A stretch of DNA of 64,000 nt from NCBI GenBank assembly GCA_037893225.1, contig JAZGUH010000071.1, positions 186,001-250,000 on the forward strand, in the 5' to 3' direction. Below the pieces are notes generated by a model. The model worked only from the letters and a program-made list of their open reading frames with translations. It ran no database searches and was not told the origin of the DNA. The translations under genes were made by a program, and so were the position numbers. Position 1 is the first letter of the stretch; every line of letters starts with the position of its first letter. The DNA comes from Hippasteria phrygiana (taxonomy: Eukaryota; Echinodermata; Asteroidea; Valvatida; Goniasteridae). Positions 32,401 through 47,400 of the stretch are shown piece by piece.

Positions 32401-35400
32401 TTGTGTGTGTTTCAACCTGTCACTTACTAGGTTTTGATATATAGGGTAGTTGGCTCCATTTTGGCATGAGAGAGGGAGGGTTAACAACAGCCGGACAGAA
32501 TGGGTTACTGTTTTATACATTGTCAATTGATTTCATTTCAAGTTCAATGAGGACAAAAACAGAACGATAATGATAGAATCAGGAAGGTACATGTAGAGAA
32601 GTCAAAGAAAAATGGATGAAGAATAGATACTGACCTTGTTATAATTCTGCTGAGCTCTTGATAACATCTGCATGATATCAACTTGCTGTGGTGTCTGACC
32701 TATAGTTGAGGGTCCTGCATCACTCTCAGAGACACTACGATTTTCACGTTTTAAACCCTTGGATCGCTTCTTGGCTTTGTATACCAAGCTGCATGGGGAT
32801 AAAGAAAGATCAGTCAACATTATCATTACTCCAACTCAAGATCCCTACAAACATTCTTCACCGACACCCCACAACACTGAGTGCAATGTCAAGAGAATTT
32901 GCCTTTTCCGATTGTGGAGTTGTGGGAACCTGTGGGAAGAGAAATTCCTAGAATTGGAACCTGTGACCTCCTGCTTAAGGACTCGACCACTGAGCTTCCA
33001 TTCTGAAGTACCTTTTTAGCAATCTTTGGTATCTTATACAAACGTACATTTCCACTTTCATGAGCATCGATATTATGTCGGACAAAATCGTCAGTATTAC
33101 AGGTAATTTGAGCATAAAAATTGCTGGGATTGTTGGTTTGATTTCTTGGGATCAATTCTCCGACTGGTTTCTTTTCTTTGGTTCTTTCAGTGCTTGGATG
33201 TCAGTCAATAAACACGCTAACCACTGCAACACGCCAGACAGTGCCTAAATCAAAGTCAGAGCAACAGCGCCCTCTTGTGCCAGAAAATAATCTGAACACT
33301 TTCAGCAAGGAAAACAATATATATCATATTTATTTTCAAATGGGTATTCTAGTACGTTTTGAGGGATTGGATATACATGTATGCACAACATATTATATTG
33401 ATATCCCTTAGACTTAACTATTATGATAAATGTCAACATGTCAAACACGGTGTTTGGTTTTTTCTGCTTTAGCTAATGTTGGTTCAATGTATGTACTTTA
33501 TACCTGATGATGCAACTTGTAATTATACAAAAAATATTACTTGCATTATTACATTCAATGCAATTTTTTTAATAGAAACTTCGTGTGCATGTCTTTTCAA
33601 AGTGAAATGTTTTTAAGGTTGATTTATTCTCAATAAAACTGTGCATTTCCATGCCTCAGTTGCAGATATTTATTCATGGTACCCGTAGATCTTACACATG
33701 ACAATGACAGTCAGTGAATGTGTCAGATGCTGAAAAACAATGAAAGGTCAACAGGGGGACAAAATGGATAATTCAGATATTATTTTCAAATTAATTTTAC
33801 TTTTGTGATATATGTACTTCTAGATTTTAAAATGTTGATTTCGATAAAAGAAGCTCATATTTCTCCTTTTTTTAAAACTATATACCCTGCAATAAAGGTG
33901 TTCTAATTATGTAACTTAAATATTTAAATTACTGATACTGTGTCACTAATAGCACAAATCCTACAGAAACAAAAAACATACTACATTGATTTCATGCCAT
34001 TATTTTCAACTTGAAAATTCACAAAAATAATTGAATGCTGAGTGAATTTTAAATGCTAAATGCACTGACAATTTGAGCATTTGTTCCCTAAAATCCATTA
34101 CCCACAAATTGAACAGTTACATGCATCAGTTTACATGTCATTAAATTTGATTGAGTACACAGACAACTAACTGTGTTTTAGTTAATAGCCTTCACAACTT
34201 GGCATTTTGCATTCTTACCTATTTGCCAATTCCATTTAGCTCTTGCTAAATATTCATGCCAGCAACAATATTAATGAAATACGACACGCATGAAGGTGCA
34301 CAAGTTTACCATGCACCTTTATCTAGGGAACGTCAGTAACAATTTGGCCATCCTGTGTAGAGATGAACGTACTGCTATAGAATGTCACCAATGTTACAGC
34401 ACTGTATATCAATGACTCGGGAGAAAAAAATCAGTACTAGTGCAAAATATCTTTTCAAATTCTGAAGATAATAATTCAGGAGTCAAAGTTTGATCATTTC
34501 TTACCTTTCCATAAGCCTAGCTACCTGCTGACACTCAATCTTGTCATAAAACCACAATCCATATATAGCTGTTTGGAGAAAAAAAAGAGAACACATGATT
34601 ATGCTAATATGACTGTCCATATTCATGAGCTCAACCGTGATGTCATCTCAGGCAAACATTTCATTGTCACAATTGATTTGTGCAGAAAGTTGTTGTAATT
34701 TTTGTTTTCTTTGGCCAGTTCTATACACCGTTTGTGTATACTTTTTAATCTAGTGCAGACTCCGCCAAGACACAATTTTTTAATGAAAATTTCCATGATG
34801 AGGCAAATGTCCAATTCTTTTTTGCAGTAATTAAGCTGTCAAGAAAGTGAACAAGAAATAACAGAACATGAGTAAGCTTTTATGACAAACAATATTCTGG
34901 TGCCAGACTCACACTGTGCCGTCTTGTACAATAAGAATGGATCTTGAAGTTGGAACTCCAGCTCCCTGGTAACAGGTTCTGTTAGATTGTTCATGCTCAG
35001 ACGATTCATAATCATGAAGCCATTAAATGGTGTAGCAGACCTGAGGACAAAATCCAAACAATAATATTTTAAATATCAGAAGAACAAATTGCAAAAAATA
35101 TGTCTTTTTGAGGACTGTGTCATATTTTATTCAATTGATAATTCTAAAATTAAATGTTTTGGCTAAGCGAAACTAAGCTGAGAACAGTGTCACATGTATT
35201 TATACTGGAAAATGCTCAGTCAAGTATAGGCTTAGCACTAGTCCATGTATTTTTTAAGCAGATATTGTCCCAGAAACATTAATCTTTTAAGATGCTTTTT
35301 TATTTTGCCTTAGGACAGTAAGCTCCAGATGCAAGTAAAATCTTATAGCATCTTGTTTTAAAGATTGCTACTGTTTCAAACGTTAACACACTTTGAATTA

Positions 35401-38400
35401 AGAAAATCCTAACACATTTTAAATCTTCAAACGTTGCCTGAATTCTGTCCAAAATTTTAAAAGTCAAGGTGAGGGGTCACACCATAACCCTGGAAAAGTT
35501 TAATGGTTAAACCAGTTAATTTATCCGTAGGTTCAGTCCAGTGTATACTGTGAACTATTAAGAAAATATTGCATGTACATGTACCTGCATATACAAGGTT
35601 GTACTCGAAGATATATTTTTGCTGGTTTGGTGGTATTATATTATATTACTAAAAAAAAACTTTAGGGTTTTGGGGATGGTTTTGCTACATAGTTATGGCC
35701 AAAACTTTGTCTTCTTTGAACATTTCTTGAAATTTTATCATTGGCACATTTTGCTTGGACTACTGGCATAAAAAAGCTGCCATTTTCGTTAAGAGGAAAT
35801 CCATAAATGTAAGGTGCAAAAAGAATTGCTTAACATCATATTGGAAAACCATGTCAGACTGGTATAAATTTTGTAATTTTTATATCCTGAGCTCACAAAT
35901 CACAGAGACATTTTGGGGAGTATACACTCTGTTCAAAGTCGAGGATTCTGTACATTTTATCCCATCAAGAGCAACATACACATAGCGATAAATATTCAGT
36001 CAGGTCTTGACTTATAACTTATTCATGTCAAGTTGGCAAGTTGTGATAGGCCTCTCCGGAGACCCCTCGCCATGAAGTTAATGGTGCATTAAGCATGCCG
36101 CATTTATATCCCATGAATACTGTATGGCACTGGGGATTTATAGCCAGATTCTCTACATTAATATTTCATAAATACCAATGAGTTGGGCACTGTATGTATG
36201 TACATGTATCTGTGAAACTATGACAATTGAACCGCACTATAATTATCAAGCAGGTGTGTCACTCAACTGCACATTTGGGGAGAGAGGATCTGAATATGAA
36301 AGTATTAACTTTTTATGGTTTAGTTTGATTTAGTTTTGATAGTTTGCAATTAATAGAAATTTGCATAAATTTCAGTCCACATTGGAAACAACCATAATCT
36401 AAATCGATAAGTTTTTTTCTAAAAAGGTAAAAAGAAAAGTGAACAAGCAGTTATCCAAAACAACCATGCAAAAGTTTTAAACAGATAAAACGACAAACAA
36501 ACAAAACATCACAAGTTCCAACCAAATAAATCAGCTACATGTATATCTCTGCTCAAAATCCTTCTTATGACTTCAATTACTTATCCAGACTTTACCAAGA
36601 ATCTGACACCAATCCCACCAGCAACACAGGAAAAGGTTATCATCTGGTCACCAGGGTGAATGGTATCAGAAATGGCATGGTTGGATCATGTCACTGACAG
36701 CAATGAAATATGATAGCCTCGGACAAGCTATGACAGAATGTGGAGTTGGGGTTCTTGTGTCTCAGAAATGTTTAATAACGTTCTCAGGATATATAATGGA
36801 TTGTACATATCTAACCAATCTTTGTCAGGTTGCCAAATACTCTGCAGAAAAAAACACCAGCTGTGTGTGGGAATTGATCACTCTTCTACATACATACATA
36901 CACCATAAAACATGTTTCCGGCTGCATTGCTGAGTTTGGTTGGTGTTTTTTGTGTGTGTGAAAAGATAATACTAAATTTGTTTCATCTCTGTCTACTGTA
37001 CATCTGACCCTAACAGTCCCAAATCATCCAATTGTAATACGATTTTGCATGCAACCCAGGGGGTTAGGATTAAAATGATTCTTTTTGAAAATAAAATATT
37101 AATTTTAACTTTCTGAAACGAAAAGGACTTCAAAGCAGGAGAAAGCTAATTCAGAAAGACAATATTAAACCACTTTTAAATTAAGCAACACCCACTGTTT
37201 AATTTTTTTTCAAAAGGTATTCAATTCTACAAATGAAATGATCTCTAAAATATAGTATACAATTGTTTAATTAGTTCTTTACCAATCGCATGTTAAATTT
37301 ATTTATTAATTTATTTATTTATTTATTTAGACTCTGCATATGACACACCTAACATCCAAGCTTAATGCTGTCATATTATTTTCTTTATTGATACATTTAC
37401 AAATGTATTTGCCGCACCAAACAAAGTATACAACTTATCCCAAATACATGTATGTGAAAACTGAAGCTTTGTAACAAGCCAATTTTATGCAACATTTTAC
37501 TATATGTAGATGTGACACCTGTGTCATTCATAATCAGCTTAAATATTACTTTGTTGCAGTAAATTGTCAGATAGGTACAATGTACATGATAAGAGTGTTA
37601 TCCCACTGATGAATTGATAGGAACTCTTATCCATAATAATATGGTTCTGAGTATATTTGTCAAACAACTAAGAGGGTCACGGTCAACTCACAACCACATT
37701 GACACCACTGTCATAACCAACTGACCAATCAGCAGCCATCCCGTCCACAATGACTGGTGCAATTGTGTCGTCTGCAACGCTGCTGGACTCAGAGTCCCCA
37801 TACATTAGACTCAGTTGCCTAGCTACGGGACGGTGATCCCACGAGTGAAGTGCGATTATTAAAGTAGTGCAGGAACATACTCCAGAGGATCCTACACTGT
37901 GGATTAATACTAAGCTAGCTACGACTCTACACTTGTCAGTGTGTGTCTTCAACAAACGCATTGATTACTTTTAACTAGATGAACAGTGATTTTTGTTTAC
38001 AGTCACACTGCCTGACTCTTGGATATATATTAAATCAATGCTGGTTTTCTCTTCCGAGAGGAATATTTGAATAAGACGCCCGGCTCTGCTTGTCCGGAAG
38101 TTCAACGTTGGATTTTTGTAGTGAAGGCGTGGATCTGCTTGGATGTTTACTGAGTGAGTCAAGCGGCTTGTATGTGTACGCAACATGTGGGTCATAATGA
38201 ACGCAGCAATACCATTCCATTAATGAGGTTGGTATTTAGCGAGATATTTAATCCTAACGTTAAAAGTTTTGAAATGCATGCAAGAAGTTTCAATATTAAA
38301 GTAAGGGCAGACAACCGTTACGGACATAAATATGTTGAGATTACACCTTAAAACTGAAGAATACTTGTATGAATAAGAACCCAGCCTGTAAGCTAGACTA

Positions 38401-41400
38401 AATTTCTTTGATAAATTCACCATATCAGACTTCTTTGCTTTACTATCCTGTGTTTGATAAATTTATTTTACTGTAACATTTCCATTTCAATGTTTAGCCT
38501 ATCCCTCAAAAAGTTTTTGAGTTAAATCTTAAATTTATTAAAATAATAGAGAGCAAGCCAGTAGCAAGATAAACAGGACTTTCCATGAATTCCAAATTCC
38601 ATTCCAAATCTTACCAACAATAAAAATGTCAACATACATGTATTCTTCATGTTACAATGAAACAAGATACGACTCCAAAGGATCAGTATTCAATGCTGTA
38701 ATTCATTGTTTTAATAAATCAATTGTTACAGATGATTTTACTAATATTTATAGTCCTTGACAAATACAAAGATGAATATTTGCATGACACGTTGTAGTGA
38801 AATTTGATCATTGAAATTCTGATGAAATTTTCCAAATGCTATACACATGCTTTAATATCATCTCACCGCTGTAATATACATAAATATGTGTATAGTGTAA
38901 AAGTAACGTCATTCACTAAACACGTCAACACATTCCGGAACTGACACTGGCTACAGCGGCCACCAACTCAATATTATTTCCCGTCGTATCGGTGTTTTAA
39001 TCTCAGTATATTTAAGCACTCTTGTGGTTTTGTAATTAATTTCCTGTGCTAGGAGTGCTTCCTTAGGTAATTACGTCTTAACGAGCCGGGCACTTGCCAA
39101 CCACTTGACTACGATCGCAATAATTGGCGAGGAAAGAGGTTAGGCCTATGAGTGGGGACTGTATTGGGAAAGTTATATGCCCCATCTATGGCAAAGTAGC
39201 TGCAATGAGTAGATATACATGTATGTACACGTACAAGGTATCCGTTCAATGCAAAGAAGAGGGGAGTTAACTACATGTATATATATGCATTTATCAATCA
39301 AACATGATATGTGCAAGGTTGTTTCAATCTCCAATTTGGAGTAACTCTTTACCTGATTTGACAAACATGTTTATTCCTCGTTGACATAAAGCTGAATAAC
39401 TGATTTATGTCCAACTTAAAACAAAATAAAAATTTACATCACTGTTGTTTTTCAAGATGTTCTTAATTAGGACACCAACAAAATGTGTAGCTACGTGTAT
39501 GATTGTGACAGCATGATTCTCTGTTAATTATTTACACGTATGCACACAATTGAAATGACAGAGAAATAAAACGTTTCACAATGTATCCATGTATATACAA
39601 CTTGCTGATTTCCTCAGAAAAAATTTCCTCAGAAATGCTTATGCATTTTTAATGAGTGTCTCCTGCGCTTGCTTTTAGGAATTTTTCCTGCATGCCGCCC
39701 AAAATTCCTTGAATGATGCTTTTTGCCGGTGAATTTAATTTTCGCGTCGTCAGGATGAAGGGCAATTTTGGAGTGGCATTTACCATGCCAATATGAGCCT
39801 CGCGCATCTTGAAGAGTCTCTGAAGCTGAAAGCAACGGCAAATATTTGAATCATTTTCATCTTTAAATGCATCAACTTGCAAAGAAGGAATAGGCTTATA
39901 CAAATGTAGGATGCAACGTGGTACATTGTAATACCATCATTACTGTTGCCGCAAGCAAAATCATTATAATTCTTACAATCTTTGTGGTCATCTTGACATT
40001 TGATGAAGCACTTTTTATCCTGAAGGATACAACCTATAAAATACAGACAACATTCAATTTTTGTTTTGAAATATTAATAACCTGAGCCACTAAAAAAAGA
40101 AAAGCATCAAAATCTACATAATTACTAAGAATCGTCCGTGTACATGTATAACAGTGACCAACAAATTTCACCAGTGCTTTTTTTTATTAACATTAGATTG
40201 AACAAAGAAAAATCATCCAAATATAAAAAAAAATGTCTTGTAGAGTTGTACGTGTATGTACAAAGAATTGTGCATTACATTCTCGGCACTTTCACCCAAA
40301 TGCCAATAGATTTCTTTCAGGGCATGTCGAAAATGAAAAAAAAAAATGACTTAATTCCATTTCTGCTGAAATTCAATTTTGCATATTCCGCCGGTGTAAC
40401 CCAAGCACAGAATCGCAGCCGAGTATCTGAAATCAATAGTGGTTGTGCACTTATTCCCAGATGCCAATATCACTCCAATGCCAGAACTAAAAAAGAAAAA
40501 AAAACGTAGAATAATCAGCGGGTGCATAAACAGCATGTGCCTCATTTCAAGAATTAGACTTTTAGATATTTTAGGGGAATAATGCAATTGTTAACTGTTT
40601 GTTTGTTTGTAATTAGTTTGGTGCACAGGAAAGACAAAGTGGCAAGTGCTGTGGCTGTGCAAAAATTATGCAGCTACAACTATGCTATGTTTAACATTAT
40701 GGCTGCCGGTATGGCTGCTGGCAGTGTGGCCATTTTGAAGTTATATCAAAATTACAGACTACGGCATTGGCTACAGCTGTGAAAAATCTAGCCAGAACTT
40801 ATGTAAGATGACTTGACAGTGGCTAGTCAACATAGCGATCAATAGAACAATCATGTGAATGACATTTCAGTCAGTTATTTAAAAATTACCTGTAAAGCCT
40901 TAGAAAGCTCTCCTTTAATTAAAAAAAATGAATCAATGGCATTTCCACTCATTAAAGATGGCCAATAATTGAGACTGAGTGACTAGGGATTGTTGCGAAG
41001 CTAAACTAAGACACAAGCAGCATGCAGTATTTACATGTAAGTCTGCAATTATCCAGCTGTCCCACTATGCAAATGTCACATTATAATATCATCAGTGGAT
41101 ATGTTGACTATCCTTTGGTTTTACATTTGTTGTGAAGAGTTACCTGTAAATGTTTGGTTGTTTCCTTTGGATTTTTCTGTGCTTGCTTGTTTCATATTTC
41201 TACCTAACAATATGTTTCCAATTTGATGAAGCTCCGACTATTGTGAAACTACATTCCTGCTTCCATTTATTTTGCTGGAAAGTGCCAACTTTAGAATATG
41301 CTAAATGTTATTTTTACATCCATACATTACGTCAGATTTGTTTTGTATGTTTGGTGTGACATTGGGATCTTATTAAAGGCATACACACACACCCAATTAT

Positions 41401-44400
41401 CAAAACTACCCGATTTGAAGAAAAACAACTACATGCATTTTTCTGATTTTTATGTCTCAAATATTGTGTCTGTTTACAGAGGCAAGGCTTGATAATAACA
41501 CAATTGTAAAAATGCCTAATACTGTATACCCCGACCCCAAACCATTTGACCCATGCATGAAATAATTATCTAGATGTGATCGCCGATTGATTTTTGTGTG
41601 TGTCCGAGAGGACCAGACGGACCAACAAATGACTTATGACTCCTCGCCCATTGATTCAACGTCACCTTTTAGAAATCAATATTAATTACCCGACACAGCG
41701 GAGTACTTGCAGCTGATACACCAAGCTGGTAAAGTATGGAATGTTCCATCAACCTGTAAAATGCACATGTAATGTACAATGTACACTACCCTACAAGCTG
41801 TTGACATAAAGCATAGCAAATTACCACATTCTTTTAGGTGGTGGCATAATGGAAGGAGGAACAGTTTAACCCGTTGCGTACGGATGACGCAAAATGGCAC
41901 CAAAAAAAACAGTGGCACCAGGCCGAATGACGCCATTTGCCGCTATTTGTGCAGTTTCAATCCATTGTTGGATTATTGTGTATGTTACGCTTGACTGCAC
42001 AAACACATTGTGTCCGTTTTGGCTGCCAGAGCCGGCATGACACCCCGGCGCCTCCTGTAAATAACCGTACTTAAGGGGTTAAAAAGTGACAAATGTACAA
42101 GCACTTATCTGCCGATGATTCATGTACATGTATGTGTCACCGATCATGTTCTTGTTCTACAATGTACATGAAGGTTGGAGAACGTTTTAGGTACTTTTTG
42201 GGGGGAGGGGGCGGGGGGAAGGCACACCAATGACAGGTTTTTGTAAATGTCCAAAGTTGTTGAATAGACATACGTAATGATCCTACATGTAGTATGTACC
42301 AATTACAGTAAATGTCTAAAGTGGTGGGTAGCCGTGTTAGTCAGACATTAATAAATGGAAAAATTATATAGCACTTTAGCTAACCCTAACCCTCCAGGGT
42401 ATTTTGGCTAGAACCCTGCCAGACGCATCAGATTGCATACTTTGTCACATTGACTTATGTGCAGAGTGCAGCAAGGTCAAGCTGTCACCACAGATGCACT
42501 GTGCTGCGTCTGGCAGGGTTAGGGTTTTAACATCATGGAAATTTAGTACTTGTTTCAATTTTAGTGCCTTTTCTGCAGTGAAACATTTTTTTGGATATGA
42601 CCACGTTTATTTTTTTAACTGTAGACTTTTATATTTAACAGGTTTTTGCGTACTTAGCTTATACAAACAACTTTATGCTGTGATTTCAATTAACAATTAA
42701 AAAGTTTGAAGAGTTAGTTTTTACTTTTTAATTACATGATTCCTTTTTTACTCCTTGTTAATTTTTAAGATTCTTCAGCAACTTGATTTGCAATTTAACT
42801 TTAATGACTAACTGAAGTAAAACTTTGCATGAGTAAATGTCTGCAAGTTCATTTCAGTTTATTAAGATTTTTCCCTTTTTTAAAGTTCCTTCTAAAGTTT
42901 TGACACAGAGAAAAATAATAAGCGTCTCCACACTGAAAAATGTTGATCTAAAAATATGTCTGCATTTGTGTCCTGTAATGACGGGAATTCTTTGCTGAAA
43001 CTAATCTAGGCCATGAAAACTGACATTCAAGAAATCCTACACAAGATGGACAATGATTGATACACCAAGTATTTATGCTTTATTTTATCCAATCCAACTT
43101 CACTATATGAGATCAGTAGAGTCATTGGCCTCCCATATTGACTGCATGCATGCAAATTTGATGGCCTTTTCTATTTTTAAAGATCCTTATGGCAAAGAAC
43201 CTTGTAATATCCATGAATGACACTCATTGCAAGTCTCTTGACATAATCAACTTCCACACAACACATCTCTGCCGCAAGCTAACAGGTGGATTCATCAGAC
43301 ACTAAACTATGCATGTACCGATACTGAACCCTAAAATGACTCCAGCTCTACATGTATGGGTTTTTAAAGACTAACATCTTTCCATGAAGTGTACCAAATC
43401 CTCTTACATATCATGATCACAGGCATAGGAGCTGGGCTAACAGATAGAAATGAAAGGATGCAGGCTAGTGTATAGACAAATACTTCCCGGTTCTGTCAAA
43501 TAACCTTAACAAATCCCTTGGGATAGCTGCTCTCTTGGTTGAAGATGGAAGCTGGAGCTTAGCAGACTACCTAATCCTACCAAATGAGAGGATGGGGGCC
43601 AGTGAAAACACAGACTCCCCAGTGATCTCAAACAACCTTGGCCAAAGATGGAGGCGAGCAGAATATCCAATCCTTCTAAATGAGAGGATGGGGCCAGTGA
43701 AAACACAGACTCCCCAGTGATCTCAAACAACCTTGGCCAAAGATGGAGGCGAGCAGAATACCCAATCCTTCTAAATGAGAGGATGGGGGGCCAGTGAAAA
43801 CACAGACTCCCCAGTGATCTCAAACAACCTTGGCCAAAGATGGAGGCGAGCAGAATACCCAATCCTTCTAAATGAGAGGATGGGGGGCTAGTAAAAACAC
43901 AGACTCCCCAGTGATCTCAAACAACCTTGGCCAAAGATGGAGGCTAACAGAATACCAAATACTTCTAAATGAGAGGATGGGGGGCTAGTGAAAGCACAGA
44001 CTCCCCAGTGATCTCAAACAACCTTGGCCAAAGATGGAGGCTAACAGAATACCCAATCCTTCTAAATGAGAGGATGGGGGGGCTAGTAAAAACACAGACT
44101 CCCCAGTGCTCCTTTACTGATCCCTTGCCCAAGAACTCTGCCTAGCTGAAGGATGGAGGCTCGCCAATAGACACAGGGGCTAGCCGTCCTGTCAAATAAC
44201 ATTAACTGATCTCTTACCCAAGATTGGAGGCTAATAACACAGACCACAGACTACACACTGTCCTGTCAAACAATCTTGGAAGCTAGCAGGCATTACTGAT
44301 GATGCCCAAGATGGCAAACTCCTTTCATGAAATTTGATTAGTCTTGTCTACTCTACTGGCCTGCATGGATAATTTTTGTCATTGAGTCACTAACAACATT

Positions 44401-47400
44401 GTGCAGGGAGGGGTGGTGGAATGACGAAGAAAGGGTGTGGGAGAAGGGAGGGGGTGGGTGATTCAACAAATTCTCTTTAGGAATGTTACTTCCAGGGTCG
44501 TCTTTGCACACTGAGCTGTCAAACTGTACAATGAGGATCTAAACCGGCATCAATGCAACAATGCAATCGTGTATTAAAAATGTACACAACTATTTTAAAT
44601 AGTGTAACATAGATAAATGCAAAAGTACTAATCAAATACATAGATATCCGTGGAACTATATTTTCTAATGATTCTTATTTCAGACCTAAAGCAGAAAGAG
44701 AAACAATAGGACTTGGCAGTTGAGTGGTTACATATAATCAATATGAGACGAAGCATTCACACGTCCTTGACTGAGAGTAAAGGAAGGAATCTGCTTTTTT
44801 TCTTGCTACAGTAAAGAAAGGCTGTCAATTAAAGTGCATGAGAGATCTTCTCCTGCTAGAACCCAAACATGCGGAAATAAACGATGGCTAGCTAGCAAGC
44901 TAGCATCAGCTTCAATTACATTAGCAATATCCCCCACCTTGTCATTTCGGAAGCGTCGGGCCGAAATGGAAGGTTATTGGCAAGATATTTTAATTGCAAG
45001 ATTGACTCAAATTCAATATAGGAATCCAACTTCCGGGAGTAATATGGGATTGCAACGGCAGGGGGCATTGTGAAATGATGTCGCTAAATTGGTTTATTGC
45101 CTTCACTCGTAGGTTCATGCTGATTACAAACTTGATTCCAATACTGTGTACATTGTAAATTAGCCCCACTACACAATTTATTTATTTATTTTCAACATTT
45201 ATTTCCAAGATAAAAAAGTAAATATCCCACAACCATACCATGCCAATAAGAGAAATAATTCACTATTTAAAAGGTTTTCCAGAAAAAATAATAAAATGAG
45301 TACAACGTAATTAAAAAAAAAAAAAAAAGCACTGCATAGCAAGAAATACTATTTACTCAAACTGCACACTGTAAAAAATACAACAGATTTTGAGAGACAT
45401 TCCAAACTTTAAAACAAACTAATCACTGAATGATGTTGCAGCAACTATCCACCAAATAATATCTGCGAGAGAGTGAATCTTAAAAAAAAAAAACCATTCA
45501 ATAAAGCTTTAATATGTTAATTTTTGTATAGCGTTATTCAAATGTGCTTACTGGTTCATGCACTATTTTAACATTTTGAAAAACATAAAAGAAGGAATTT
45601 TTGAAGTTTAACAAAAGGGCAATATATCATTTGAAAGTGATCAATATTATTCTTGTTTTAAAGTTAACCTTTTTTCCGATGGAAAAATTCACAATAAATA
45701 GCTCAAAATCTGGCAGAACTACATGTATACTGTCACTATGATCATATGATGTGCACTTTCCATGTACACCAGTGTAAAGAAAACCAGCAATTCTAAATTA
45801 TTTTCTAAAAATTATTATGCAATATACCAGGTTGAAATCAGAAACATCTAATTAAAATTCAATCCATTTCTTAAAGTGGAATTAATTTATAGAAAAACTG
45901 TGAAGTACCACAGCAATCCTCAGTGGATTGCATCCCCTCCTGAATCAAACTGCCTGGGCCATGCAATTACACAAACCCCTCTGTCAACTCACGCTGTACC
46001 CAAGGCAAAACAGAGAAAACCCTGAAAGGTGATAGATGTGTGAGCAAGGACCACGCAGCTTATAACCACGTTTTACGCTTGTGATCTTAACCAGTCTGCC
46101 TCCGGCATTTTCTGCTAATATACCGTTTTATATTCCTCTGGAGGTAACACTCACTAAAGACCTGAGTCACGCTATCCCACCCTATCAGTATATCAATGGA
46201 AGTCGTCAGTTCAATGGATAATGCCCTAAAAATATTATTATCATTCAATGTCAGATGCACTTTCAAAGGGAAAAGTGCAGTGTAGACAATGACCATTATT
46301 TTAACCATGTTAAAGATGTTGATTGCTGAGAGAAGTCTGCGTCATTTTATATTTTTATGAAAATAGCGAATTGTAAAATTGTACAATTTTGAGAGCTATT
46401 TTTATCCTCTAGCGCAGCATAGCCCGCTGGTGCCATTAAATTTTGTCTAAAAGTCGTCACTGTGAGCAGCAAACAAATCAACGTCATAGGACAAACTCCC
46501 CATTTGTGTCTTAGTTTTAAAACTTTTAAGGATCATGTACACTTCCAACGAGAGTCGAAAGGGTTAAATGTCCAATATATCCGTGCAACTGGACAAACAC
46601 TTCCTCTTTAAAATGACCATTTGACGAGATGAAATATCTTATTCCCTGTAAGTCACCCATGGCATACCTTGCTATGATCACCACACAGTATGTTGGGATA
46701 ACCAATGCACCTGTACTAAGAATGAATTCCCCTTGATGCCTGGCTGCTCAAATTTCAGTCTTAATAATATCTCCGAGGTGAGGCTCTCATAAAAATAAGA
46801 TGATGCAAAAAGGAGAGTGGATAAAGCAGGTGTGGTTCATCAGCGGGGGGGGGGGGGGGGGGGGGGGGGGAATGTACTACAGCCTTCAAAAATGGACTAA
46901 TCCTTCTTACAAATTTACAAAAAGTGTACAAGAACTGCCACAAAATGCTCTCAGATTTCTACACATGTACATGTAGTTTATAAGAATCATATTGCTTTCA
47001 CTGCATCTACCAAGCATAGAAAAAAACTGATGATCAAAAAGTGTCGTTAGTAGGTCAGGCTCTTTTGTAATGTTTTATAACTGTGTGTAAAAGAGAAAAT
47101 GAAGTGTTTTGTGACACAGAAACAAATTCAACATTGAGAAATAGCAGAGGGAAATATCAGTGTTTTATGAACCGTTTAGAGTTACATACATGAAGGGTGT
47201 GTTGTACTTTCATATTAAATCTTTGCATTGGCACTTAGAACGTTGCAGTAATACAGAAAATAGCAAACAAGCTGAATATTGACAACAATAGTCTCAGGGA
47301 GGAATGTTGCATTTATATACCAAAAACTCAAAAACCTTTTCACCCACCCATTTTAATAGACAAAAAGACACTAAAACCAGACCAAATGTATTTTTGTATT

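Noticed and set aside
43506..43862. 118-codon repeat protein
   Set aside because: Wholly inside the minisatellite; the frame breaks where unit length changes from 95 to 97.
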